Assembly: GCA_026545765.1 (NCBI GenBank)
Contig: CM048841.1
Span: 97,793,352-97,857,351 of the forward strand
Source: Plantago major
Lineage: Eukaryota > Streptophyta > Magnoliopsida > Lamiales > Plantaginaceae
Length of the DNA: 64,000 nt
Direction: 5' to 3'
The notes beneath the pieces are model-generated. The model ran no database searches. It was not told the DNA's origin and saw only the letters and a program-made list of their open reading frames with translations. Every line of letters begins with the position of its first letter. The stretch's first letter is position 1. The translations under genes and the position numbers were made by a program. This document shows, in pieces, positions 9,960-20,793 of the stretch.

Positions 9960-10234
9960 TTAAATTGGCAGCAGCCTAATGTGTCACTCCTTTTATTTAT
10001 TTATTTTTTTGAAAATTCCGTTTAAATTTCAAACGGTTATAACTTTCAAAATAAAAATGCAAAAAATAAATAAAAATCACCAACGGCTTTATTTTTTCGA
10101 GATCTATAAAATGAGATCAGTCTTGACTATATTTGGATCATCCCATCTCCAACTCCTCTTTCTCTCTTAATTAAACTTAAAACACTCTCTTCACTCCAAA
10201 ACACCAACCATCTCCACTTAAATTTTTGGGCGAC

Positions 10235-11191
10235 ATGGACGGAAACTTGTTTACTCCGGAAACTCTGAGGTGGATGCAAGAAAACACACCCGAAGCCTAC
10301 GAAGCGTGCATGAAAAAGCTTAACAAAAACACCTCTCCACAACCCCAACCGTGCTTTGTTCGCCCTTTGTTCGAAAGCTCGTACGAAGACCCCTACACTC
10401 AAAATTACCATTCTCCAATCTCACAAATACCAATGTTTTCGCAAGCACCGGAAGTTGTTCCTGAAACGCAGCCTGAAATTCAACTGATCCGGAGGCGTGG
10501 GAATGGGAAAGCCAAAGACACGGAAGGAGGGACGACCAATAAAGGCGAAGGACGTGGCTCACCCTACAACACGAATGAGGACTTGGTTCTCATCTCTTGT
10601 TACATGGCCGTTAGCGCAAATTCGATCATTGGCACGAATCAGAGGTATGCAAGTTTGTTCAAGAAAGTCGAGGAGAAGTTCGAGGACGTGCGGAGAGATG
10701 GGAGGATGTCCGGTTTGGAAAAAAAGCGGAGTCATGATTCACTTCGTCTCAGATTTAAGCGGATGAGAGATGACATTAATTGGTGGGTGATTTGTGTGGA
10801 TCGTGCTACTAGGTTTGTCGGCGATCGGAGTGGCTACAATGAAGCCAATGTAACTGAAACAGCCCAGGAATTCTACAAAGAGAAGTCCGGTTGTAACGCC
10901 GGATTCAACCTATTCAAGCAGTGGGATGCCATGAAACAAGACCAGTGGGAAACGAGGATGAACTTGGAGGAAACATACAAGAAGGCCGCAACAACTCCGA
11001 GGGTTGAGGTTCTAGTTGATGATGACCAACCAATGGAATCAGCAGGTTCTAGTAGTGGGAGCAAGCGCCCCAGTGAGGACAGTGTCAGTGTCACGCCTAG
11101 CAAACGTCCTATGGGTCGTGACAAGGCAAAGAAGATGGCTAGAGGTGGTAGTTCCGGCAACTCCTCAATGAATGCAATGAGCGAGGGATAG
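10235..11191 (+). CDS. Harbinger ORF1 (Myb/SANT-like DNA-binding protein), copy B
   Basis: An open frame of 318 codons begins MDGNLFTPETLRWMQENTPE. It has a Pro/Gln-rich N-terminus, a Myb-like region (about residues 110-200: NTNEDLVLISCYMAVS, RYASLFKKVEEKFEDV, RLRFKRMRDDINWWVICVD), and a Ser-rich basic tail with SGSKRPSED and SKRPMGRDKAKKMA, a likely nuclear localisation region. ORF1 proteins of this superfamily bind subterminal motifs and cooperate with the transposase. A TAG at 11189 ends it early; homologous coding sequence (Glu/Lys-rich, YLELERQKLEFARQKEE) continues another 200 bp with a frameshift. The ATG at 10235 is preferred because it is shared with copy A. Confidence 0.85.
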   Translation: MDGNLFTPETLRWMQENTPEAYEACMKKLNKNTSPQPQPCFVRPLFESSYEDPYTQNYHSPISQIPMFSQAPEVVPETQPEIQLIRRRGNGKAKDTEGGTTNKGEGRGSPYNTNEDLVLISCYMAVSANSIIGTNQRYASLFKKVEEKFEDVRRDGRMSGLEKKRSHDSLRLRFKRMRDDINWWVICVDRATRFVGDRSGYNEANVTETAQEFYKEKSGCNAGFNLFKQWDAMKQDQWETRMNLEETYKKAATTPRVEVLVDDDQPMESAGSSSGSKRPSEDSVSVTPSKRPMGRDKAKKMARGGSSGNSSMNAMSEG

Positions 11192-11406
11192 GTTAACTTT
11201 AATGAAAGTTATCCCCAATACCTTGAGTTGGAAAGACAGAAGCTGGAGTTTGCCCGACAAAAGGAAGAAGTAGGATGAAGGAGAAGAAGATGGACATGTG
11301 GATGACACTTATGGGGAACTATGCTAACTTGACCGCAGCACATAAGGGAGTTTGTGATGCACTGCATAAGGAATTGTTTCCGTCCGAGTAATGGCTGAAG
11401 TTGAGA

Positions 11407-11520
11407 GCTTGTTTTAGTTTGCTTGTTTCGGTTTGCTTGTTTTAGTTTGCTTGTTTCGGTTTGCTTGTTTTAGTTTGCTTGTTTCGGTTTGCTTGTTTTA
11501 GTTTGCTTGTTTCGGTTTGC
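11407..11520 (+). repeat. 28-bp tandem repeat between Harbinger B ORF1 and ORF2
   Basis: About four units of GCTTGTTTTAGTTT plus GCTTGTTTCGGTTT lie in the 3' untranslated part of ORF1. Copy A has only one partial unit at the same place (6665-6700), so the array expanded in copy B. Confidence 0.9.
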
Positions 11521-11651
11521 TTGTTTGAGTTTGAATTATTTGAATTACGGAAGAAAGTAAGTCTTGTGATTTATCCTTACTTTGTCAGGCATCTTATCTT
11601 TGCTTTGTCAGACATCTTATCTTTGCTTTGTCAGAAATGAGTCATACATCT

Positions 11652-11805
11652 CAGACATCTTATCTTCAATTAATGAGAAATCCAATGCATTATGACTCAG
11701 CTATGACTAAGAAATGAGTCACACATCTCAGACATCTTATCTTCAATTAATGAGAAATCCAATGCATTGTGACTCAGCTATGACTAATAAATGAGTCACA
11801 CATCT
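11652..11805 (+). repeat. 77-bp tandem duplication upstream of Harbinger B ORF2
   Basis: Two near-identical units start CAGACATCTTATCTTCAATT at 11652 and 11729, each containing ATGACTCAGCTATGACTAA. Copy A has a single unit (6880-6950). They lie in the presumed promoter of ORF2, before the TATA-like CTATATAATGCAACC at about 11817. Confidence 0.85.
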
Positions 11806-11938
11806 CGCATAACTGCTCTATATAATGCAACCATAGAACACATTTTCAGACACAACAAACTACTTGCATTCATCCCTTCTTCCATTTTCTTAACTAAACA
11901 GAAAACACTCTATCTACTTCAATTTTCCAAAGATAATT

Positions 11939-13176
11939 ATGTCCAATTCATCATCTGATGATGAAAGCTTGCTTGGTTCTTCTTCATCCAATCCTTTCGC
12001 ACAAATCCAAACCATGATAATGCAAAATGTACCAAATATGATCCAACAATTCCAGCAACATCAACAACCGGACGAGCCACGACGGCCTAAGAAGAAGCGT
12101 GTTTACATTGACAGAAGTCGAGAAGAGCGTGGCAAACAATTGGAGGAAGACTACTTCGGGGTTAACCCACCATATGCAGATAAATTTCGACGGAGATTCA
12201 GAATGGAGAGGTCGTTGTTCGAACGGGTGATTCTTTGGTGTAGTCGTCAAGATGATTACTTTGTGTGCAAGCCGGATGGTCTTGGCGACCGGGTTAACCA
12301 CTACAAAAATGTACCATGACCATTCGTATGCTAGCTTATGGGGCCTGGCGACTCGGTTGTGCCAGTATTGCCGACTTGGTGAAAGCACGGCCCTCAAGTG
12401 TCTTTTGCGTTTTTGTGATGCTGTGGTGGCTGAGTTTGGTCCAACATATATGCGAAGGGCCAATGAGGTCGATGCTCGAAGGATTCTGGCAATCAACGCT
12501 GCAAGAGGATTTGTGGGCATGCTTGGGAGTATCGATTGTATGCACTGGACATGGAAGAACTGTCCCAAGTGTACGATCAATTTCAAAGCGTAAGCAAAAG
12601 CCTACCCTTGTTTTAGAAGCAGTAGCATCCCAAGATACTTGGATATGGCATTCATTCTTCGGGATTTCCGGAAAATACAATGACTTGTCGATCGTGCAAC
12701 GTTCACCGGTGTTCGCCGATGGCATCTACCCAGCTTGGGCTACATTTGTTCCTGCCATCCCGAATCCGGTAACGCACAAAGAAGCCAAATTCTCTGAGCG
12801 TCAGGAGTCTTGCCGGAAAGATGTGGAACGTGCTTTCGGAGTACTGCAAGTACGATTTGCAATTGTACGAAATCCCGCCCTTGCACACAACAGGGAGACA
12901 CTAAAAAAGATTATGGATTTTTGCATCACACTCCACAACATGATAGTTGAGGATGAGCGCCACAAATACCTAAATTATGACAAGGAAATCGAAGAGTTCG
13001 AACAAGATACCCGTGAGAATGTACCCCATGTGATTGACGGAGTTCGTATCCGACGAGCACAATCAACAATAAACTCTATCCCGGAATACATAAACTTTTC
13101 ACGGCAAATGCACAGTAGGTGCACGCATGAAGAACTCCAAAGGGACTTGATGGAACATATTTGGAGAATGCATTGA
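11939..13176 (+). pseudogene. Harbinger transposase ORF2 (DDE, ALP1-like), copy B, frameshifted
   Basis: The start MSNSSSDDESLLGSSSSNPF is intact and the third catalytic block KDVERAFGVLQ is kept, unlike in copy A. The first block SIDCMHWTWKNCP and second SGKYNDLSIVQRSPVF are present but in different frames: shifts lie near 12290-12330 and 12575-12595. A deletion with CGAT microhomology after RSPVF removes about 75 bp that copy A retains. The C-terminus runs to HIWRMH-stop. This enzyme class would cut at TTA/TAA sites. This copy cannot. Confidence 0.9.
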
Positions 13177-14045
13177 CCGTGGAGCTTGAGCTTGACCAAT
13201 CGTGTAGTGTATGTTTGTTTGTTTAATGCATTCGTGTGTTGTGTGTTTGTTGCATTTCCATTTAGTTTTTAAATTCTCAGCGGTTTGTTGAATATATTCT
13301 TGCCCAATGAATTATAAAACGAGTTTAAAAAATGCAATTTTACTAATTTCAACTTCTAAACACTCTTACAATATGTTAAATATGTAAAAAAAAAAAAATC
13401 AAAATTCCGTGACGGCTCATTGACGTCACCCAATCTGACAAAATCTCGTCACGGATCTCACGCGGGTGTGACGTCACCGAAATCACCCAATCTGTAGTCT
13501 AATGAGCGAGTATGTCTACCATTTTAGCTTTAGAAAGGGGATAAATAAAAAGATGCTATGAGAACATACGTGAAAGATTGAAAAGTAAAGATAAAAATAT
13601 ACAATGAATAAATGTGCAATTATTATGTACAAAAAGAAAGACTACTAAGAAACTGTTAATTGGTATTGATTTATACTATTCATCTGTTAAAATGTTTCAG
13701 AATATTTATTTTGTATCTTTCTACAGTAAAAAATTTAACTCAATTTTTCATCCACTAAACAATCATCATTCTCTTTGTACCTACTTTTACTTCCTCTTTA
13801 CTTTTTCTAACAAGCTAACAATCTAACAATCATAAACCAATCAAACAATATCTAAACCAATCAAATACACTTAAAAATATCAATCACATCAATTTATTAT
13901 TACACAGCCTATATAACAACCCTATAAGCCCTATAAATTTTTAACTTTATTCCATACACTATTTTTTATAATTCACCTTTAACTCAGTTACTATTCATCA
14001 ACTAAATTTTTTTCTTAACTCATTTTTTTAACTCTATACCAAACA

Positions 14046-14112
14046 TTCAGTTAGTCCGAGGTTGGAACACGGGACTTAAAAGCTTCCTAGCAGAAGGCTT
14101 TTTTGCCACTAG
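14046..14112 (-). repeat. tRNA-like (SINE-head-like) sequence
   Basis: On the minus strand the segment has CTAGTGGCAAAAAAG, similar to an A box, and CGTGTTCCAACCTCGG, similar to a B box, about 35 nt apart. The spacing and flanks resemble tRNA-derived SINE heads of plants. The full SINE body and tail were not identified. Confidence 0.35.
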
Positions 14113-15108
14113 ACGAGAGAAGCATATTGTTAAAATCCACAACTCGGCACTTATATATATATATAAATTACACAAGTCATCGGGCAGGGGTATAAAAGTC
14201 ATTGCACATAATCGAGGGGCATCCATTGTTGCCCCTTGTGCCTACATAGTTTTGCCCCTGGCTTCGATTGGGTTCAGCTTAATTACCTCTACAGCTGATG
14301 ATGACTTATTGTCAAGTGATATTGGAGTTGTTGAAGCCATTGATTTGATTTGGATAGTGAGACGATTAATGATTGAACATTGATGATTCAAATGATAATG
14401 TTTGTTAATGCATGTTGTAATGTGTTATTATACGAATTCGAAAATTCATGACGATTTACTGGCGTTCTAACATTTAGTTAGAGCGTATGATTTAGCCTTC
14501 TCCAAATTCTCGAACCAAACGAGTTCCTATGAAAGAACGGATACCGTAATATGAACCGCACAAATTTATAGTATTTGTTTGGTGTATTTCTTAAACCTTC
14601 GAGTCGACTTTGTGAAAACCGAAATAAGACTTTTACACCACATTTTCAGTTTCGATTCACTGTCTATTAAGTCGTGTACTGATTTCATCGCATCTTCCAA
14701 TTTTTACATCCTTCATGTGACATCAATCTGCATATCAACATTTTCTGCTCTTCATCTAACTTCCAATGAGTGCAGCACAATATGCCTTCACATATTGTTT
14801 GTCTTAGTTTCTACTGACTAGTTCTCATCACTCGCCTACGTACACACATACCTTAAATTTTAGTTGTCTATTGTCGCAAAAAGCATTGTGTTAATTTAAT
14901 AGTCTCAGCAACACGATTCACACCTAGTGTCTCATGTGCAAACATCTAACAATACTTATCTAATGCAATCAACACATTACTGCAGCATCTTTTCTTTCCA
15001 TTTCTTTCTTCATGCCATGTTCTTTGCCTCACTTTAATCTTTTCACCAACTCATCCATGCTATTGTCCACCACAATTTGTCTTCAACATTATTATTATGA
15101 TCATCACT

Positions 15109-15125
15109 ACACACACACACACACA
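15109..15125. repeat. CA dinucleotide microsatellite
   Basis: A short uninterrupted (AC)n tract of about 8 units. Confidence 0.95.
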
Positions 15126-16249
15126 GAAAACGCAGGCTGCCAAATCCTTTCTTCCTTCCTTCACCAACGTTTCATTCTCTTCATCTTCGTTCGGTTTTGC
15201 AAAGCTGTTTTCGCCCAATTTTTCTGTACAGCGCAGTCGTATTCGAAAGTAAATTACCAGTTCATTAACCGTTAGATCAAGACGATTTCTGGAGAGAATA
15301 TTGATAACAGGCCGTGCTATACTGTCACCGGACGGATCTTCATTTGGAGTAGGGAGTCATCCATAATCTGGTGTCGAACAGAGGGCTATTCTTCCTCCCC
15401 GTTTTCAATTCTTTTCCGTCTTGTTCGTTCTTCTCAAGGCAAGTGAAGTTTTAAGGTTTCATGCTATTATGGTAGAAATCATATTCTAATATGTTATGTA
15501 TTTAGATTATCTACAATGACCTGTGAAATTCATGTACTCCACTGTTAATATTGTCACGTGAAGTAGCTATGCGCCGTTGGTCTATTTTACGAAGAACGTT
15601 GTTGATTTGTGAGTTACATGCTTTAGCTGAAGGGTTAATTATTTGTGTAGCTAATGATTGAAGTGCCTTCAATGATCAAGTTGATTAGTACAACTAATGT
15701 TTGCAAATTAATTTGCCTTACCTTGTGTGATCATAATTATGATTTACATGAAAAGTGGTGTATATGCATATTAACCATATTTTATTTGGTTAACGATTGT
15801 AGTTCATGTAATTTTACACTTGCTTTTGGATTCACTCTTTGACAATAAAGTTTTCCTGCTACTTCATTTGAAGTAGTTTACAATAATTGTTTGATCTTAT
15901 TCCATATCGTGCTAAGTACAATATAGTGTAAAGTATAGAAACTAATATGTTATAGAATTTGTGATGAAACTGATGATTGTTTGGAAGAATAAATCTTCAA
16001 ATGAAATCGACTGTTAATGATAATAAATTATGCAGTGGCTATTATATACATTTCGATCTGCATGTACATCATTTTTAAAGAAGTCAATTGCTATGTTAGT
16101 GGTATGCAGTGACATAATCTCTAAGTTTGATGATTGGAGTATTACATAAGAATTTAATTATGGACGAATTATAGTTAATTTAATTATTGACGAATTATAG
16201 TTAATACTAGACCTCTAGCATGCCATGTATTGACTGCACGTGAGTTGAC

Positions 16250-17224
16250 TGGTGTTATCAACCTGTTGTTAATAAAGATGTTAAAGATGAACTCTAGCAA
16301 GAGCTTTTGCTTAAAAGAATTGGAATAGTTACACTAGCTTCCTGGCTTGTTTTCACTATTCTTCTAAATATTTAAAAGGGACCCAAGACACTCTCTCAAA
16401 AGTTAAATGGATGAACGAGTGAAAGTAAAGAATGGATAAGAAGGATGTCTAGGTGTCTCTATTGGATATACACCCTAATGATTGAGTAAACGTATTCATT
16501 ATGTTCTTCACGGTGAGCATACACAAGAGAGTGGCGAAGCCGATCGTTTACGATATCTTCTACGGTGAGTATCTGAAAAGAAAGAGCGTCTTACGCATGT
16601 TGCTACGGTGAGCATGCATGTATACCAATATGAGGCGAAGCTTGCCTAGGCACCTTAAAGAAAGAATGATAAAGTGATTCTAGCTAAAGATAAGAAAAGA
16701 GCTTGAATCAAATGAATGATTTAACGAATGATAAAGGAAAGAAACTCAAATCAAATGTTTAAGCTATTGAATCTTAGAAGTAAAAGAATGGAGAATTGGT
16801 ACTTCATGTAATTAATTTGATTTTTATTGATTTTACTATATGATTATGTAAATGTAAGTAATCAATATGTATGTATTATGTGTTTAGTTTGGCTTGCTTG
16901 CGAGTACAAGTAGGTACTCACCCTTGCCCTATTGAACCTCAGGTGATGAACAAGCAGGAGTGGATGGAGATCAAGATTGAAGCTGATTCAGTACATTTAT
17001 GAGAAAGTCTTATATTTCAAATATCAAACTGTTAAGTTAACTCCGCTGCAAAGTTATGTTTTTAGTCAATGAATGTCATGTATTGTTTTTTAACGCTCCG
17101 ATCGTTGAGTGTGAACTAGTTTCAAAAGTTTTAAATACCACGGATTTTAAAGTGTGAGCTTTTAGACTTACTAGTACGCTCTGATAATTTCATATGTTTT
17201 ATTATAAAAGAACGGGGTGTTACA
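16250..17224 (+). repeat. Right-hand end of an LTR-type element
   Basis: The region ends GAACGGGGTGTTACA at 17224, the mirror of the TGTAACACCCC start of many plant gypsy LTRs, and resembles in style the end at 36691. Upstream are repeats of the phrase TACGGTGAGCAT (near 16510, 16560 and 16605) and ACTCACCCTTGCCC, which I associate with such LTRs. The left boundary and target duplication were not found, so the start given is arbitrary. Confidence 0.45.
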
Positions 17225-17271
17225 TATTACCTGATATTTAAATAATTGGATGATGTATGTGGTGCTTGTTG

Positions 17272-17700
17272 TTGTACACATCGATTCGAACCCATATCAA
17301 GTTGTTCGTAAACATACTAGATATGGAAGATGCCTGTGGTGCTAGCTAGATATGGATCCGTACGTAGTCAATGTCTCTTCCAAAGGTCTTTCGCAAAAGT
17401 TGGACTGAAAAAAATTGGGAAATAATTAAAAATTAGATCACCACTACTAAGGACAACAAATTCGGCACAACAAGACAAAGGTTTAGAAATGATTCGAAAG
17501 CTAACAGGTTCTGTAACTTTGTAACTTTGCTGTTGCAGTTTGAGTGAATGTGATATCTACTTCTAAAAAAAAAAAAAAAAAAAAAGAATGTTAATTTAAG
17601 TGGATTATATCAACAAACACCCCTTTCATTAATAAAGTAGACTAATATAACACTTACCATAAGATATTATGATTTACGATATATCATTAATAGATTAGAC
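17272..17700 (+). repeat. Duplicated segment, copy 1 (matches 39322-39690)
   Basis: From TTGTACACATCGATTCGAAC through GTAGACTAATATAACACTTA this stretch is nearly identical to 39322-39675, in the same orientation. The main difference is a poly-A insertion near 17564. It lies just upstream of the WAK pseudogene, so it probably belongs to the upstream flank of a duplicated WAK module. Confidence 0.9.
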
Positions 17701-17778
17701 ACGAACACGACCATAGGATACTACGAGCATTAGATCTATCTCTTAAATAGATTAGACACGAAAAAGAGAGCATTAACA

Positions 17779-19744
17779 TAGGGGAGGAGACGTGTGAGAC
17801 AGTGCAAGGGTATAAGGGAAATCCATATCTTATTGATGGTTGTCAAGGTAAATTTTACAAACTGACTTTTTGGAAAAGTGTTGCAATAATATATATTACT
17901 AACAAAATTTAGTTTTGGTACTTCATATGTACAGAGCACTTTTTGTATAAAAATGTCGCTAAAACATGAAACAAAATACAGAACGAAAACTAGTTTGTAT
18001 TAGAAATTTGCTGGTTCTATTGATTTGGATTTTTATTGAAAAAGTTTTTGTGTGACTAAAAATAAAATAAATTACAAGGTGAATGAGATATGTTCGAAAA
18101 AGTTTTCCAGGCTAATGATGAGATAGAATGTTATTCATACCATAATTCCTTCATCAATTAGTATTACATAACTTATCAAACAACTTTTTTCAAGATCATT
18201 ATATAAATTAAACATGAGTTTTTTGATTTCTGCATATATAGATGAATGTCAGTTTCCGGAGCTTAGCAATTGTACACACACGTGTAAGAATTATGTAGGG
18301 ACTTTCAAGTGCTACTGCCGTAAAGGTTACAAGGGTAATGGAACTGGTTCAGCAGGTTGCACTTGTAGCGAATCACAGACTTTCAAAATCATAGCAGGTC
18401 AGCAATTTTGCATTCCTGTTTTTATGGTCTAAAGTCTAAACTCCTACTGAATCAACTCCTGCACAATAGAAAGAAATAACTAAACTTACAAAATGTGTGC
18501 ACAGCTAAACTTACAAGTGTTCTTAAATATAAATCAGGCATTGCAGTGGTAATCATCGTTGTTATGCTCATAATGTGCTTGTTATACTTGGAACGCAAGA
18601 GACGAAGGTTGAACAAAATGAAGGATGTATACTTTCAGCAAAATGGTGGCATTCTGCAAGAAAGACTCAAGGTCAGGAGGAAGAGAAATGTCCACAAATG
18701 ATGATGATCATATAGCAAAAATCTTTCTGCAAACCGAATCGCACAATGTAACGAATAACTTCCATATGATGCGATCATAGGCCAAGGAGGCTTCAGATCT
18801 TTGTACAAAGGCTTCCTAGAAAACAAGAATTTAGTTGCCATAAAAAGTCTAAAGAAGTAGATACGTCCCAAATTGAGCAATTCATTAACGAGTTCATGGT
18901 TCTTTCACGAATCGCATAATCAAACGTAGTTAAGCTCCTTGGTTCTTCGAAATCAAGTCCCTCTCCTAGTGTACGAATTCATAAACAATGGAACTCTTTA
19001 TGATCATTTGCACAAACAATCTAGCAAATGTTTACTTGATCGAAGTTGCGGTTAAAGATTGCTATAGAGGCTGGCGATGTATTGGCGTATTGCACTCAAA
19101 GACTTCTACTCCAATCATACACAGGGATGTTAAGTCCGCTAATATCCTTCTAGAGTGAATTCAATGCAAGGTGTCGATTTTGGAGCTTCAAGATGGTCCC
19201 AATGGATCGACTTCAATCCGTAATGGTGCTAGGTACATTAGGATACTTGGATCCCGAGTACATGCAAAGCCACCACACCGACAAAAGCGATGTCTACAGC
19301 TTTTGGAGTAGTCCTCGTGGAACTAATATCGGAAAGAGGGCAATTACTGTGGAAGGTCGAGGAGAAAAGAGTTTATCCGTTTTTTCCTTGGGAAGTCAAG
19401 CAGGATGGTTATGTGATGTTCTTGATGAGACTATCGAGTTAAATGAATGTGAAGAGCAATGTAATTGGAGTTTCTAAGTCGTAAGTTTGCTTAAATATGA
19501 GAGGGAAGATAGGCCGAGTATGAGAGAAGTTGCAATGGAACTCGAGAGCCTAAAATCGAGGAGGAAGGCGCTCATGGGCCAAACGAAATGTAATCAAGAG
19601 ATCAAATCATTGTCTGGCAAGGGATACGACGACAAATCATTCTCAGGCAAGCGATGTGATAGATTCATCGACGTTGATTGTTACAGTACCGGTATGAGTT
19701 ATGATAGCCTCAAGGATCATACTGGACCTAGTGGTGGGACATGA
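17779..19744 (+). pseudogene. Wall-associated kinase-like pseudogene
   Basis: This is a decayed paralog of the gene at 26530. Exon 1 is reduced to about 70 bp around GGGGAGGAGACGTGTGAGAC and GGAAATCCATATCTTATTGA. Exon 2 (about 18232-18397) still encodes the calcium-binding EGF module starting DECQFPELSNC, but its splice acceptor is TGCAT instead of TGCAG. Exon 3 (18538-19744) carries the membrane helix and kinase exon with many small indels. From about 18650 onward nearly all differences fall on CTG or CAG positions. No product is possible. Confidence 0.93.
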
Positions 19745-20124
19745 CGTAACAAGAATAATCCCATAAAAGATAAGACCAACCAATATGTTATTCTCCAAGT
19801 ATGATCCCTAACTTCCTATCAATCTACTGTTGATATTCTAGTATGATCTGATCTAAGTAACAAATATAGAGAACTCAACTATCAAATCCAACTAGAATAA
19901 GAAAACTAATTACTAATCATTCTAGCACAAGAAAACTAATTTAGGTAACCTTCTTCTATAAGGAAACCACAGAAATCATTCTAGAATCAAGAAACCGAAT
20001 TAGTTAAATGCCTAACTAATTCTCCAAATTTTCCTTATCTGGATTTCATCATCATCGTTGAGATTTCCATATTTAATCTGAGTCGTTCAACGATCAATAT
20101 CATTGTTGAGCTAACACTCTCACA
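19742..20124. other. Segment absent from the paralogous WAK locus
   Basis: About 380 bp separates the pseudogene end from TAGAATGTAGATGCTCAAG, whereas at the intact locus the same flank follows within 10 bp (29365). It is AT-rich with repeats of CAAGAAAACTAATT. It is either an insertion here or a deletion at the other locus. No termini recognised. Confidence 0.6.
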
Positions 20125-20415
20125 AGTAGAATGTAGATGCTCAAGGGTGTGGCTGGCTATGTATGCAGTAATGTTAATTGAAGTTATGAAGTAATATTTG
20201 TTTTGATGTATGTTCAATCTTTATGAATATACTTCAATCTTCACTGTTGTCCCTCCCCGGTTGTTTTTTTATTTTATTTTTCGTTGTTCTTCTTCTCCGC
20301 TACTCCTCCTCGCTATCCTTTTCTTTTCTCCAGCTGGCTTCACGTCTCCTTTTTTCTTTTAGTTTGCTTGGCTTTTTCAGTTTCCTGTTTGGTTTAGACG
20401 GATCTGGAGTTTTGA
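20125..20415 (+). repeat. Duplicated 3' flank of the WAK module, including LINE 5' sequence
   Basis: The segment matches 29365-29570: first TAGAATGTAGATGCTCAAG and TAATGTTAATTGAAGTTATG, then TCCTCGCTATCCTTTTCTTT and GGTTTAGACGGATCTGGAGT. The second part is the start of the LINE-like sequence downstream of the intact WAK. The match stops at 20415, so the LINE was already there before duplication and was lost here. Confidence 0.8.
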
Positions 20416-20684
20416 TAAATTGTGATGTCAAATAATAATATAACTAATTTCTACTAACTTTTCATATATTCATATATTGTATAAATATATAAGTTACTCT
20501 ATTCTCTATTTCTAGATTAGAAAGATTTATATTTGTATAATTTTCAGAAAGTGTGCCTATATTTACGTAAGTAAATAAATAAATATATAAATTAATAGTA
20601 TATATATTTTGTGTAATTTCCATAAAAGTAGGCCTATATTTACGCAAATGCAGTATTTTATTGTCATCAAACGTTTCCTAATTT

Positions 20685-20693
20685 CTATATAAG
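20685..20693 (+). promoter_or_regulatory. TATA box of the small peptide gene
   Basis: CTATATAAG lies about 100 bp before the ATG at 20794. An A-rich leader follows, consistent with a start of transcription near 20720. Confidence 0.6.
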
Positions 20694-20793
20694 TAGCGTA
20701 ACTTGAAGGAAAAAAAAACAAAACACAACAAAAGAACTAATCATCATTTTTACAAGTTGTAAGCATATATATAATTAATTAATCGAACCAATC

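Larger units (their letters stand above)
9903..13499 (+). mobile_element. PIF/Harbinger transposon, copy B (3597 bp)
   Basis: The element starts GACGAGTTGCACTGC and, read inward from the right, GACTACAGATTGGGTGA. TAA lies on each side (9900-9902, 13500-13502). It has the same gene order and untranslated sequence as copy A, with expanded tandem repeats between the genes. ORF1 is open; ORF2 is frameshifted. It is colinear with copy A but the two carry different lesions, so they decayed independently after insertion. Confidence 0.92.
13500..16249. other. Noncoding AT-rich region
   Basis: I find no gene in this stretch beyond a possible tRNA-like repeat and a short CA tract, listed separately. 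ORFs of 60-90 codons here are low in complexity and lack domains. The Pyr-rich block at 15150-15450 followed by AGGCAAGTGAAG looks like an untranslated leader with a splice donor, perhaps the 5' part of the LTR-type sequence that ends at 17224. Confidence 0.45.
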
